A stretch of DNA of 64,000 bases from Candidatus Flexicrinis affinis (GTDB lineage Bacteria > Chloroflexota > Anaerolineae > Aggregatilineales > Phototrophicaceae): positions 1-64,000 of the forward strand of contig JADJWE010000002.1 of the NCBI GenBank assembly GCA_016716525.1, given 5' to 3'. Below, piece after piece: positions 41,730 through 50,850 of the stretch. Numbering within the stretch: the stretch's first letter is position 1; each line of letters begins with the position of its first letter. The translations under genes and the position numbers were made by a program. The notes under the pieces were generated by a model. That model was not told the DNA's origin. It saw nothing but the letters and a program-made list of their open reading frames with translations, and searched no databases.

Positions 41730-43226
41730 TCACTCGCCTGACGCATTCACATTCAGCCCTTGTTTCGCTGAACGCCCCAGTAGTACGACCGGCTTCGTCG
41801 ACTCCAGCGAGACGTTGACCTGGACTTCGATCAGGAGTTCGTCCCTGACGAAATGGCATGTCAGCGTATGGTTGAACGGCGTCTCAATCAACTGGACGAC
41901 CATCGTATACACGTCGTCGGCTGTCCATGCGCCGCTGGACGCGATCGCCGTGCGGTCGAACAGGAGGGGGTGGCGGAACAAGGCCGTCGGCTGGCCTTGC
42001 TGCCACCGGCCGTAGCCAAAGGGGATCGTCTCCTCACCCGTCGCTGTCTTGATGCTGAACACACATCCATCGCCGGTAAAGCTCAGGGTCAGGGTCTCGA
42101 TCGCGAGCGCGTTGTCGCCGACAGCATAGGTTCGCCCGGACACCTGTGTCATCACGGGCGACGCCGCCTGTCCCTGTACCGGCGGTAGAGTCACGGTTGC
42201 CAGCTTCTGCGACAGTTCAGCTTGGGCGGCACCATCGTCAGGCAGTGGGTCCGGACGCATCGCCGGAAGCAGGATGTCCCAAACGAAGTCGAGTGGCTGC
42301 TGCATCTCAAGTAAATCGATCCCGGCAGTCATGGCAAGGACGGCGTCCTGCTCCGGCATGACAATACAGTACTGACCAAAGGCTCCATCGCCTCGATACG
42401 CATTGTGCCGGCAGCGCCAGAATTGATAGCCGTAACCCTGCGCCCAGTCGCTGTTCGCGTCATCGCCGTTTGAGACTTGATAAGACGTCGCTGCGTCCAC
42501 CCACGCTTCAGGCACGATCTGCGCGCCCTGCCACAGTCCGTTTTGCAGGTATAACTGGCCGAATTTGGCAATATCTTCTGTTGTGACGCTCAGCCCGGTA
42601 CCGCCGTGCGCAATCCCCCGTGGCGATTCTCGCCAAGTTGCGTTCTCGATACCCAGCGGCGCAAACAGCCGCGGCTGCAGAAACTCCGTGAGTTTCATTC
42701 CGGTTGCCTTCTGCACGATCGCAGAGAGCATATAGGTTGCCCCGGTGTTGTACACAAAGTGAGTCCCCGGCGTGCGCGTTACCGGGACCTCCAGAAACCC
42801 CGCCACCCAGTCACCATCGGGCCGCCGGACCATCGTCGGCCACGTGTCGACAGCGTGCCCCGTGGACATCGTCAGCAGATGACGCACCGTCATCGCCGCC
42901 AGCGGATCCCCCGGATCACTGGACGTTTCCGCTGGGAAATAGGACAGCACCCGATCGTCGATGGACAGGTATCCCTCGGCTGCGGCGAGGCCCACGGCCG
43001 TAGACGTAAAGCTCTTGCTGACTGAAAAAAGCATGTGCGGGTAGTCACGCGCATAGGGCGACCACCAGCCTTCTGCGATCACCTTGCCGTGTCGCAGCAG
43101 CATGACGCTGTGGACATTGCCCTGATTCTCCAGCGCTTCGACGAATTGACGCACGACCGGCGAAGCAATCCCCTGACTTTCGGGGGTGGCGCGTGGCAAA
43201 CTGAACTCTGCTGAGGAACCGGTCAT
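41730..43226 (-). CDS. Serine hydrolase of the beta-lactamase/class C PBP family
   Basis: A 498-aa protein. SVSKSFTS gives the SxxK nucleophile, FVYNTGATY gives the YxN triad element, and a HGGTG-type region (GIAHGGTGLS) is in the place of the KTG box. A C-terminal domain of about 150 residues (from about 345) is beta-rich and not assigned. There is no signal peptide, so it may be cytoplasmic, like many esterase/6-aminohexanoate-hydrolase-type relatives; the substrate is unknown. The start at 43226 is the best available, with no clear ribosome site. The gene is bracketed by two REP-like repeats in the same orientation. Confidence 0.85.
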   Translation of the reverse strand: MTGSSAEFSLPRATPESQGIASPVVRQFVEALENQGNVHSVMLLRHGKVIAEGWWSPYARDYPHMLFSVSKSFTSTAVGLAAAEGYLSIDDRVLSYFPAETSSDPGDPLAAMTVRHLLTMSTGHAVDTWPTMVRRPDGDWVAGFLEVPVTRTPGTHFVYNTGATYMLSAIVQKATGMKLTEFLQPRLFAPLGIENATWRESPRGIAHGGTGLSVTTEDIAKFGQLYLQNGLWQGAQIVPEAWVDAATSYQVSNGDDANSDWAQGYGYQFWRCRHNAYRGDGAFGQYCIVMPEQDAVLAMTAGIDLLEMQQPLDFVWDILLPAMRPDPLPDDGAAQAELSQKLATVTLPPVQGQAASPVMTQVSGRTYAVGDNALAIETLTLSFTGDGCVFSIKTATGEETIPFGYGRWQQGQPTALFRHPLLFDRTAIASSGAWTADDVYTMVVQLIETPFNHTLTCHFVRDELLIEVQVNVSLESTKPVVLLGRSAKQGLNVNASGE

Positions 43227-43390
43227 GGATGAGGTCTGTTCGTTGGGAGGCGGCACAACGGAGATTGTATCATGAGCGTACCGGCATCTCCGATCAATGG
43301 TACGGCCGGATCGGAAGTAGAAGCCAGCAGCCGGGGGTTCGACTTCAGGCATCTCGTGGCACATGAAGCGGATACTTCATCCGCGTTCAC

Positions 43391-43430
43391 TCTTCCCTCT
43401 CGCCCTTTGAGGGCGGGCTGGGGGTGAGGG
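43391..43430 (+). repeat. REP-like palindromic element, copy B
   Basis: An imperfect 8-bp stem (CTCGCCCT with AGGGCGGG, 7 of 8 pairs) carries the same GCTGGGGGTGAGGG tail as copy A. It lies 8 bp beyond the stop of the next minus-strand gene. Confidence 0.7.
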
Positions 43431-43437
43431 GGCTCCC

Positions 43438-44448
43438 CTACAAGCTCACGAAGCGTTTCGCCAGACGAAGCTGAATCGGGAACACGCGGATCCAGTCGGC
43501 GATCGTCGCGTACTTGTTGCCACGCTCTTTCATATAGCGCCGCATCACGTTGACCGTGCCAGGCAGGATGTTCATGCCGCGCATGCGCTGCTCGATCAGC
43601 ACGAACGCGCGATACTCGCGGTCGCTCACGTAGTCTTCCAGATACAACGCCGTCAGCGCATACGCGAACAATTCGCGGAACTGGCCTTTCCACGTCGGGA
43701 ACGCCGCGCGGAACTGCTCGTTGACCGGCAGCGCCTGATCCGCCGCCTCTTCAATCGCGCCCGGATTTGCTTCCAGCTCGCGGTCGAGCAGCAGCTTGCC
43801 GTACCCGCCCAGCGCGTTGAACAGGCTGTACGACAGCATCGCGGGATCGTCATACGCCCACGGGGGATTGTCGCCCCAGGCCAGCGGCGGCGGCGCGATG
43901 CAAATCAGCTCGCCGTCGAACAGCACGGTGACGTCGCGATCGCTTGGATACAGCAGGGTCGGCACGAACACGAACCGGGTCGGCACGTTGTCGAAGAACT
44001 GACTCAGCAGCGGCCGGAACTGTACAGAAGCGAAGACGTTGCGCGACTCCTGTTCGGCCTTTTCCCACGCGGCGCGTTCCTTCTCGAACCACAGGCTGAG
44101 CTTGGTGCGCTTGTTGAAGTCGCGGATATTCGTGGCCAGATTACTCGGCACCCAACCCGGCAGAGGACGGACCAGCTCAAACGTTGTCGGGTGCAGGTGC
44201 ATCGACAACGCAAACAACGTTTCGAGGGTGATACCGTCGTCCAGAAGCTGCTGCACTTGAACGACGGTCGGATCGCCGCTCATGTCCCCCAGCGTGCGCC
44301 GGGTATTGCGCGCGAACACGTGCACGCCGTGCGGGCGCACGTGCTGAACAGACTCCGGGTATTGGGTCATCGCAAGCAGCGCGCCCATCAGGCGCACGCG
44401 CGTATCAATTCGGACTTCGACGTCGGCATCGACGCGGGTTTCGCTCAT
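43438..44448 (-). CDS. Conserved-looking hypothetical protein (336 aa)
   Basis: No family is recognised with confidence. The protein is soluble, with no signal or membrane helix, and has segments such as FVFVPTLLYPSDRDVTVLFD and NPPWAYDDPAMLSYSLFNAL that look structured. GGAGG stands 4 bp before the ATG at 44448. It follows the M1 peptidase gene on the same strand after about 80 bp. A relation to DUF4932-type proteins was considered but is not supported enough to call. Confidence 0.7.
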   Translation of the reverse strand: MSETRVDADVEVRIDTRVRLMGALLAMTQYPESVQHVRPHGVHVFARNTRRTLGDMSGDPTVVQVQQLLDDGITLETLFALSMHLHPTTFELVRPLPGWVPSNLATNIRDFNKRTKLSLWFEKERAAWEKAEQESRNVFASVQFRPLLSQFFDNVPTRFVFVPTLLYPSDRDVTVLFDGELICIAPPPLAWGDNPPWAYDDPAMLSYSLFNALGGYGKLLLDRELEANPGAIEEAADQALPVNEQFRAAFPTWKGQFRELFAYALTALYLEDYVSDREYRAFVLIEQRMRGMNILPGTVNVMRRYMKERGNKYATIADWIRVFPIQLRLAKRFVSL

Positions 44449-44528
44449 GCCGCCTCCACTTATTGCGTTCGGATAGCTCCGCTGTACGCGTATTGTACTG
44501 TAGAGTGCGGCTTACTGCATAAACGCTG

Positions 44529-45962
44529 TCAGCCGCCGAACAGCCCCAACTGCGGGACATCCGGCACGGGGACGCCGTAAATCCAGCGGTCAAGCAAGTC
44601 CGGCACGCTCGGATCGCCGCTGATCTCCGACGCCAGATCGACAAAGTCCTGCGTCGTCACGTTGCCATACGCGAAGCGGGCCGCGTACTCGCGCAGCAGG
44701 TCGAAGAACGCCTCGTCGCCGATCTGAAGCCGGAGCGCATGCAGCACCCACGCCCCTCGCAGGTACACGCTGCGGTTGAACAGCGCCTCGGGCGGCGGAT
44801 TCCCCGGCGCGGCGGTCCCGCGCGCCACGTTCAGCGGGTTTCGGATCTGCGCGTAGAACGACACCATCAGCCGGTCGGCGGCGGGCCGTCCGGCGGTGGA
44901 CTCGACCCACAGCGCCTGCGCGTAGGTGGCAAACCCCTCGTTGAGCCACAGATCGCGCCATGTCGCGGGTGTCAGGCTGTTGCCGAACCACTGATGCGCC
45001 AGTTCGTGCGCGATCACGCTCTCCGACGGCACACCCGAACCGGTCGCCGTGCCGCTAATGACGTTGCGCCCGAACAGCGAGATCGTCTGCGTCTCCAACG
45101 CGAACCCGAGCGGAATATCGGCCACCACAGCGCCGTAGACGTCGAACGGGTACGGCCCGAACAGCGGCTCGAACGCGGCGATCATCTCGCCCTGCCGCGC
45201 GAACGTCTCGGTGGCCTGCTCGGCGATCGCCAGCGGGAAGTAGTTGCGGATCACCAGGCCGCTGTCGGTTACCTCGCGCTGTTCGGTGAAGGTGTTGATG
45301 TTGACGGTCGCCAGGTACGTCGCCATCGGCTGACGCATCGCCCAGTGGTACAGAATGCGTGCGCCGTCTTTGATGGTCGCCTCGAGCGTCCCGTTGGCCA
45401 CCACCACATACGGTGCCGGCACGTCGATCATGAACTCGAACGTCGCCTTGTCCAGCGGGTGATCGTTGCACGGGAACCACACCGCCGATCCGTCCGGTTC
45501 GCTGGCGACCAGGATGCCGCTGCCGTAGTTGAACCACCCATTGTTGAACTGAAGGCTGTCGCCGTCGCTGTCAGTGCCGGGCACGCCGTGATAGGCGACT
45601 TCGACCAAAAACGTCTCGGCATCGGGAATCGCCTGCTGCGGCGTGATCGTCATTTCGCGTCCATCACGCGCGAACTCGGCCTCGCCGCCGTTCACACGCA
45701 CCGAATCTACGGTCATCCCGAGGAAATCGAGGTTGAACGATGACAGCGACTGAGTCGCCAGTGCGGTGATGGTAGTCGTCGCGCTGGTGATGGCCGCCAG
45801 ATCGTCGCTGACGGAAACCTCAATCGTGTAGGCTTCGACGTCATAACCGCCGTTGCCGAGCTCCGGATAGAAGTCGTCCCCGATTCCCGGCGCGCCGGGG
45901 GACTGCGCGAATACGACGGTGGCGACGACCGCGACCAGCAGCACGACAATGACTTTCCGCAT
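44529..45962 (-). CDS. M1-family metallopeptidase (aminopeptidase-like), secreted
   Basis: A 477-aa protein with a signal peptide (residues about 1-19, VVLLVAVVATVVFAQS). The zinc site is HELAHQWFGN plus the Glu in WLNEGFATYAQALW, 18 residues on. The GxMEN-like recognition region is altered (YGAVVADIPLGFALETQ). Only the catalytic and N-terminal beta domains are present; the long C-terminal helical domain of full-size aminopeptidase N is missing. It probably trims peptides outside the membrane. Confidence 0.92.
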   Translation of the reverse strand: MRKVIVVLLVAVVATVVFAQSPGAPGIGDDFYPELGNGGYDVEAYTIEVSVSDDLAAITSATTTITALATQSLSSFNLDFLGMTVDSVRVNGGEAEFARDGREMTITPQQAIPDAETFLVEVAYHGVPGTDSDGDSLQFNNGWFNYGSGILVASEPDGSAVWFPCNDHPLDKATFEFMIDVPAPYVVVANGTLEATIKDGARILYHWAMRQPMATYLATVNINTFTEQREVTDSGLVIRNYFPLAIAEQATETFARQGEMIAAFEPLFGPYPFDVYGAVVADIPLGFALETQTISLFGRNVISGTATGSGVPSESVIAHELAHQWFGNSLTPATWRDLWLNEGFATYAQALWVESTAGRPAADRLMVSFYAQIRNPLNVARGTAAPGNPPPEALFNRSVYLRGAWVLHALRLQIGDEAFFDLLREYAARFAYGNVTTQDFVDLASEISGDPSVPDLLDRWIYGVPVPDVPQLGLFGG

Positions 45963-46064
45963 GAAACCGCACTTTCTCCGTCCAATGCGCCTACCGGATG
46001 ATGAGCGGGGCGCAGAGTTCGTGTAGAATACGCTCGTCACCAGTTCATCATACCGGACGATCAG

Positions 46065-46886
46065 ATGACCGGACAGTACATCCAACGGGTTCCTAACCGC
46101 CGCCGGGGCTGTGTCTTCACTGCGCTGATCGTCGTCGTCGTGATCGCGGTGCTGGTCGTCGTCCTGCTGCCGGTCCTGCCGGGGATTGCGCTGCGCATCG
46201 CCGGATTCCGCGAGCTCGGTGAGTCCGCCGTACTCGTGAGCGATGCGGGCAGCCTGTTCGGGACGCCCTCAAACTCGCTGGTCGCCGCGCCGATGGGGTC
46301 CACGCCGGAGGACGATCCCGAAAGCACCGCCAGTGACGCGCCTGAAGCCGATCCGCCGCCGGTCGAGCAAGTCGCAGCCCTTGAGGTCGCAGCGGCACCG
46401 CCGCAGACATTGAGCGTCGACATCCCCAACGTCGGGATCATCCCGCTGGAGGGCGCGCGCCAGACGCTCGTCAACGGCATCGAGTCGACGGTCGTCACGC
46501 TGGGCGAAGCGCAGCTCAACGCGCTGTGCCGCGCTCGGGTAGCCCTGTGCGGCGACACCCCTACTCCGCCGGTCTACGGCGCAACGGTCGACCTGAAGGC
46601 TGGCGGTGCGATGATCTACGGCATCATCAACTTTCCGCAGTTCGGCATCTACCAGTCTGTCGGCGTGGCAGTCCGCATCGACGGCGCAAATGCCGACGTG
46701 CTGGCGATCGACTACAACGGCAGGCTGTACGCTGTGCCTGAAGGCGGCATTGGCGACGCCATAGCCAATATCGAGCAGCGCGCCCGCGATGCCCTGACGC
46801 AGGTCGTCGGCGCAGTGGGCGGCGAATCGGTGCGTTTCGTCGGCGCCACCCTGACCGACGACGAGGTCACGCTGGTCTTCCGCTAG
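46065..46886 (+). CDS. Hypothetical membrane-anchored protein (273 aa)
   Basis: A short basic N-terminus (QRVPNRRRG) is followed by one hydrophobic helix (about 18-42) and an acidic, Pro-rich spacer (about 75-105). A mixed alpha/beta extracytoplasmic domain follows. No family is recognised. It ends 98 bp before gltX and diverges from the M1 peptidase gene. Confidence 0.7.
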   Translation: MTGQYIQRVPNRRRGCVFTALIVVVVIAVLVVVLLPVLPGIALRIAGFRELGESAVLVSDAGSLFGTPSNSLVAAPMGSTPEDDPESTASDAPEADPPPVEQVAALEVAAAPPQTLSVDIPNVGIIPLEGARQTLVNGIESTVVTLGEAQLNALCRARVALCGDTPTPPVYGATVDLKAGGAMIYGIINFPQFGIYQSVGVAVRIDGANADVLAIDYNGRLYAVPEGGIGDAIANIEQRARDALTQVVGAVGGESVRFVGATLTDDEVTLVFR

Positions 46887-46984
46887 GGCCCCATAACCCG
46901 GCGTTCACGACTGGCGCGCGTTTCGGTACACTGATGGCGACGTTGACCGACGCCGCTGGGCGTGCATTCACCACGAGACTTCTG

Positions 46985-48493
46985 ATGACCGACTCCACGC
47001 GCCCCGTGCGCACCCGCTTTGCCCCTAGCCCGACCGGATCGCTGCACATCGGCGGCCTGCGCATGGCCCTCTGGGGCTGGCTGTTCGCGCGCCATCACGG
47101 CGGGCAGTTTGTCTTGCGCATCGAGGACACCGACCAGAAGCGTTACGATCCGAACGCGCTGCAAACGCTATTGGAAGCCTTGCGCTGGGTCGGTGTCGAT
47201 TGGGACGAAGGCCCCGAAGTCGGCGGGCCGTACGGCCCGTATGTCCAGAGCGAACGGCTTTCGCTGTATCAGGAGTGGGCCAAGTGGCTGGTCGACAACG
47301 ATCATGCCTACTACTGCTACTGCTCGTCCGAGCGGCTCGAACAGGTCAACAAAGAGAAGCAGGCTGCCGGCATCCCTCCCGGCTACGATCGCCGCTGCCG
47401 CTACGCCTCGCCTGCTGAACTCGCTTCGCTGAAGGCGGAAGCCGAGGCTGAAGGGCGGAATCCGGTTATCCGGTTGAAGATGCCGCGTGAAGGCAAATCC
47501 ATCTTCCCCGACCTCGTGCGCGGCGATGTCGAGTTCGAGAACGAGTCGATTCAGGACGCCGTGCTGCTCAAGGGCGACGGCTTCCCGACCTATCACCTCG
47601 CCGTCGTCGTCGACGACCACTTCATGCACATCAGCCACGTCATGCGCGGGATCGAATGGCTTCCGTCCGCGCCGCTGCACATGCAGGTGTGGAAGGCGTT
47701 CGGCTGGGAGATGCCACAATACGCGCACCTGCCCGTGATGCTCAACCCCAACGGCAAAGGCAAGATCAGCAAGCGCAAGCCGCCGGTGGACGCCAAGGGC
47801 AACGTGCTGCCGGTGATGGTTCACGACTACATCAAGGGCGGTTACCTTGCGCCGGCGTTGGCGAACCTGCTGGTCGGGATCGGCTGGAACTTCGGCGACG
47901 AGGTCGAAGTGTTCAGCATGGACGAGGCGCGCGAACGGTTCAGCGACTTCAGCCGCATCAACCCGTCCAACAGCGCATTCCCAATGGAAAAGCTCGAGTG
48001 GATCAACGGGCTTTACATCCGCGAAAAGATGACGCCCGACGAGCTGGCCGACGCCTTGCGCGGTCCACTGGAAGCGGCAGGCCTAGACGTCGACATGGAC
48101 ACACTGCGCAAGGTCGCACCGCTGGTGCAGACGCGTATCAAGACGCTTAACGACGTGGTCGACATGGCCGGGTTCTTCTTCAAGCCGGAGTTCGCGCCGC
48201 CGCCAGTCGAGAAGCTCATCCAGAAGAAGATGGACGCGGCCAGTACCAAGCGCGCGCTAGAAGCCTGCATACCGGTGATCGAGACCGTCGACCCGTTCAC
48301 GGCCGACAAGCTGCTCGAAACTTTTACCGAACTGGGGCAGGAGCTTGGCCTGAACAACTCGCAGATGTTCGGCGTGCTGCGCGTCGCCGCCAGTGGTCAG
48401 GCGATCTCGACACCGACGTTCGAGACGATGGAAATTGTCGGGCGAGCGGAATCGCTGCGTCGCGTCAAGCTGGCAATCGATCTGGTGAGTTGA
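46985..48493 (+). CDS. gltX: Glutamyl-tRNA synthetase
   Basis: A 502-aa class I synthetase charging tRNA-Glu. The HIGH signature is FAPSPTGSLHIGG (HIGG at 21-24) and the KMSKS signature is GKISKRK near residue 260. The anticodon-binding domain fills the last ~150 residues. The ATG at 46985 places the signature at the usual distance; an upstream in-frame ATG adds 17 unlike residues. With gatB in the same window, it may also supply Glu-tRNA(Gln) for amidation. Confidence 0.97.
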   Translation: MTDSTRPVRTRFAPSPTGSLHIGGLRMALWGWLFARHHGGQFVLRIEDTDQKRYDPNALQTLLEALRWVGVDWDEGPEVGGPYGPYVQSERLSLYQEWAKWLVDNDHAYYCYCSSERLEQVNKEKQAAGIPPGYDRRCRYASPAELASLKAEAEAEGRNPVIRLKMPREGKSIFPDLVRGDVEFENESIQDAVLLKGDGFPTYHLAVVVDDHFMHISHVMRGIEWLPSAPLHMQVWKAFGWEMPQYAHLPVMLNPNGKGKISKRKPPVDAKGNVLPVMVHDYIKGGYLAPALANLLVGIGWNFGDEVEVFSMDEARERFSDFSRINPSNSAFPMEKLEWINGLYIREKMTPDELADALRGPLEAAGLDVDMDTLRKVAPLVQTRIKTLNDVVDMAGFFFKPEFAPPPVEKLIQKKMDAASTKRALEACIPVIETVDPFTADKLLETFTELGQELGLNNSQMFGVLRVAASGQAISTPTFETMEIVGRAESLRRVKLAIDLVS

Positions 48494-48499
48494 GCGGCT

Positions 48500-49600
48500 C
48501 TATGACGTCCGGCGGCGGCGCATGATCACGCTTTGCGCCAAGCCGATGCCCATCATCAGCGAGAGCAGCGACGTGCCGCCCGAACTCACGAACGGTAATG
48601 TGAGGCCGGTCACGGGCAGCATCTGCAAGTTCATGCCGATCGACACGAAGGTCTGAAAGAAGATGATCGCGGCCACGCCGTAACAGATCATCGCGCCGAG
48701 CGGGTCGGCAGCGAGCCGGGCCCCGCGCATGATGCGTACAATCACGATGCCGATCAGGCCCATCACCGTCATTCCGCCGATGAACCCGAATTCCTCGGAG
48801 ATCACGCTGAAGATAAAATCGGTGTGCCGCACGCGCAGGAAGCGCAGGCGATTCTGGCCGCTGGGCGCCGCATAGCCTTTGCCCAACAGTCCGCCGGAAC
48901 CGATCGAGATGATTGCCTGACGGATGTTGTAGAACGCCTGCGGGTCGCCTTCCGGGTTGAGGAACGTCGTGATACGGCTTTGCTGGTACGGGCGCATCTG
49001 TGAATACACCACCGGCGCGGCGATCAACAGCACCGCCGAAAAGATGACGATATGCCGAATCTTCAACCCGGCAGCCCAAACGAGCGCAAACCAGATCACA
49101 GCGAAAACAATGGTCGTGCCGAGGTTGGGCTGGATGAAGACCAGACCCGCCGGGATCGCAAGGTGCAGCAGCGAGCCGGCAAGCACGCGAAGGTCGCCGA
49201 TCTGCGTATAGCGTTTCGACAGGTACGTGCCGAGCGTAATGATGATGAAGATCTTGCCGATCTCGCTGGGTTGGATGCGAATTCCGAAGTTGATCCAGCG
49301 CTGCGCGCCGGCATCGCCGACGACGCCGAGCGCCAGCACGAGCACCAGCAGCACGACCATCGTCAGGTACAGCCAGAGCGATAAACCGCCAAGCGTACGA
49401 TAGTCAACCGACGCCAGAAACACCATGACGCCGAGGCCGATCACCGCGTACAGCACTTGGTCGGACACGCGCGTGCGCAGTTCGTCGTCGATGGCGTCGA
49501 ACGTGGCGCTGCGGATCATAAACAGCCCGATGACGATCAGCAAGCCGACCGAGACGAGCAGCACGTAATCGAAATTTCGCCAGAGGCTTTGGGAACGCAT
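48500..49600 (-). CDS. rodA: SEDS-family peptidoglycan polymerase, RodA-like
   Basis: A 366-aa protein with about ten membrane segments. Signatures are GAQRWINFG with QPSEIGK, RHTDFIFSVISEEFGFIGG, and the late MLPVTGLTLPFVSSGGTS. SEDS proteins add disaccharides to growing glycan strands at the outer membrane face. RodA (elongation) is preferred over FtsW because of the SEEFGFIG context, but its place next to minE means FtsW cannot be excluded. The ATG at 49600 or a GTG 9 bp upstream could be the start. Confidence 0.88.
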   Translation of the reverse strand: MRSQSLWRNFDYVLLVSVGLLIVIGLFMIRSATFDAIDDELRTRVSDQVLYAVIGLGVMVFLASVDYRTLGGLSLWLYLTMVVLLVLVLALGVVGDAGAQRWINFGIRIQPSEIGKIFIIITLGTYLSKRYTQIGDLRVLAGSLLHLAIPAGLVFIQPNLGTTIVFAVIWFALVWAAGLKIRHIVIFSAVLLIAAPVVYSQMRPYQQSRITTFLNPEGDPQAFYNIRQAIISIGSGGLLGKGYAAPSGQNRLRFLRVRHTDFIFSVISEEFGFIGGMTVMGLIGIVIVRIMRGARLAADPLGAMICYGVAAIIFFQTFVSIGMNLQMLPVTGLTLPFVSSGGTSLLSLMMGIGLAQSVIMRRRRTS

Positions 49601-49692
49601 AGCCGTCACCCGAACATCCGGACGGATGTGGGCATTATAGGCTGGTCGAACCTAGGATGACACCCCTGCAACCCGTCGCTTACGCACCGCCC

Positions 49693-50016
49693 CTACGCAA
49701 CAGGCCCTTCGAGATCGTCGTCGTCGGCGTCATCTTGCGGCTTACGTGGGGTGTCGAGCGTCTTTGCGAACGGCACTTCGGCGATGAGCAAGTTGATGTC
49801 GCCCTCGCTGGGCTTGAGCGCGATATCGATCGACTCCCCGGCGACCTGCACGTACTTGGAGATGACCTGTAGGATCTCCTCCTTCATCGCCGTCATCAAG
49901 TCCGGTGGAAGATTGATACGGTCGTGGACGAGGACGAACTGAAGGCGACGCTTGGCTGCCTGCGCACTGGACTCGTCTTTGCCCCGCCCAAACAGGCGTC
50001 CTAGAAAGTTCGACAT
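49693..50016 (-). CDS. minE: Cell division topological specificity factor MinE
   Basis: A 107-aa protein. The N-terminal helix MSNFLGRLFGR is the membrane-targeting sequence, followed by AAKRRLQFVLVHDR (MinD-contact region) and a topological domain with EGDINLLIAEVPF. The end is acidic (DDADDDDLEG). MinE drives MinD off the membrane to keep the division site central. It follows minD by about 30 bp. Confidence 0.95.
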   Translation of the reverse strand: MSNFLGRLFGRGKDESSAQAAKRRLQFVLVHDRINLPPDLMTAMKEEILQVISKYVQVAGESIDIALKPSEGDINLLIAEVPFAKTLDTPRKPQDDADDDDLEGPVA

Positions 50017-50046
50017 GACCGGCTCTCCCTGTCCACCCCGACCCAG

Positions 50047-50844
50047 CTACCGACCACCGAACAGCCGGCCCAATCGCCCCAACAGCCCACTTTGCGCATC
50101 AAGCTGCATGAATGGTACATCCTCGCCGCACAACCGGCGCGCGATATTGCGAAACGCCTGACCGGAGCGCGAATTCTCTTGAAGCGTCACCGGGTTTCCG
50201 CTGTTCGACGCCGACACCACACCCTCGTCGTCGGGCACAATGCCGATCAACTTGACCGCCAGAATGTCGGTCACGTCGTCTGCAGAAAGCATATCACCCT
50301 TGCGCACCATGTCCATCTTAACGCGATTCAAGATCAGCCGCGCTGGGCCTTTATTCTCAGCCTCGATCAACCCGATCACCCGGTCGGCATCGCGTACGGC
50401 GGAAACTTCCGGGTTCGTCACGATCAGGATATCGTCGGCCGGCGCCATGGCATTGCGGAAACCGCGCTCGATTCCGGCCGGGCTGTCGATCAGGATGAAG
50501 TCGAACTCCTTGCGCAGTTCGTTGCACAACTGCACCATATCGGCCGGGCTCACGGCGCTCTTATCGCGCGTTTGCGCCGCCGGGATCAAGTACAGGTCGG
50601 GAAACTGCTTGTGCTTGATCATCGCCTGCTTGACCTTGGCCCGGCCTTCGACCACGTCGACAAGGTCGTACACGATTCGGTTTTCGAGGCCCATCACAAT
50701 GTCGAGGTTGCGCAGACCGATGTCCGCGTCAATCACGACGACTCGCTTGTCCAATCGGGCAAGCGCGATGCCGAGATTGGCGGTTGTGGTCGTTTTTCCG
50801 ACACCGCCCTTACCCGACGTGACAGTGACTACCCTGCCCCCCAT
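50047..50844 (-). CDS. minD: Septum site-determining ATPase MinD
   Basis: A 265-aa ParA-type ATPase. The deviant Walker A KGGVGKTTT is at about 11-19, the switch region has DADIGLRNLD and the later DSPAGIERG is the Walker B-like site. The C-terminus (LDAQSGLLGRLGRLFGG) fits the amphipathic membrane-targeting helix. With MinC and MinE it blocks ring assembly at the poles. Confidence 0.97.
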   Translation of the reverse strand: MGGRVVTVTSGKGGVGKTTTTANLGIALARLDKRVVVIDADIGLRNLDIVMGLENRIVYDLVDVVEGRAKVKQAMIKHKQFPDLYLIPAAQTRDKSAVSPADMVQLCNELRKEFDFILIDSPAGIERGFRNAMAPADDILIVTNPEVSAVRDADRVIGLIEAENKGPARLILNRVKMDMVRKGDMLSADDVTDILAVKLIGIVPDDEGVVSASNSGNPVTLQENSRSGQAFRNIARRLCGEDVPFMQLDAQSGLLGRLGRLFGGR

Positions 50845-50850
50845 GCGCTG

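Noticed and set aside
43227..43437. Possible extended N-terminus of the serine hydrolase
   Set aside because: The added residues do not resemble a signal peptide or the family, and the region includes the REP-like repeat.
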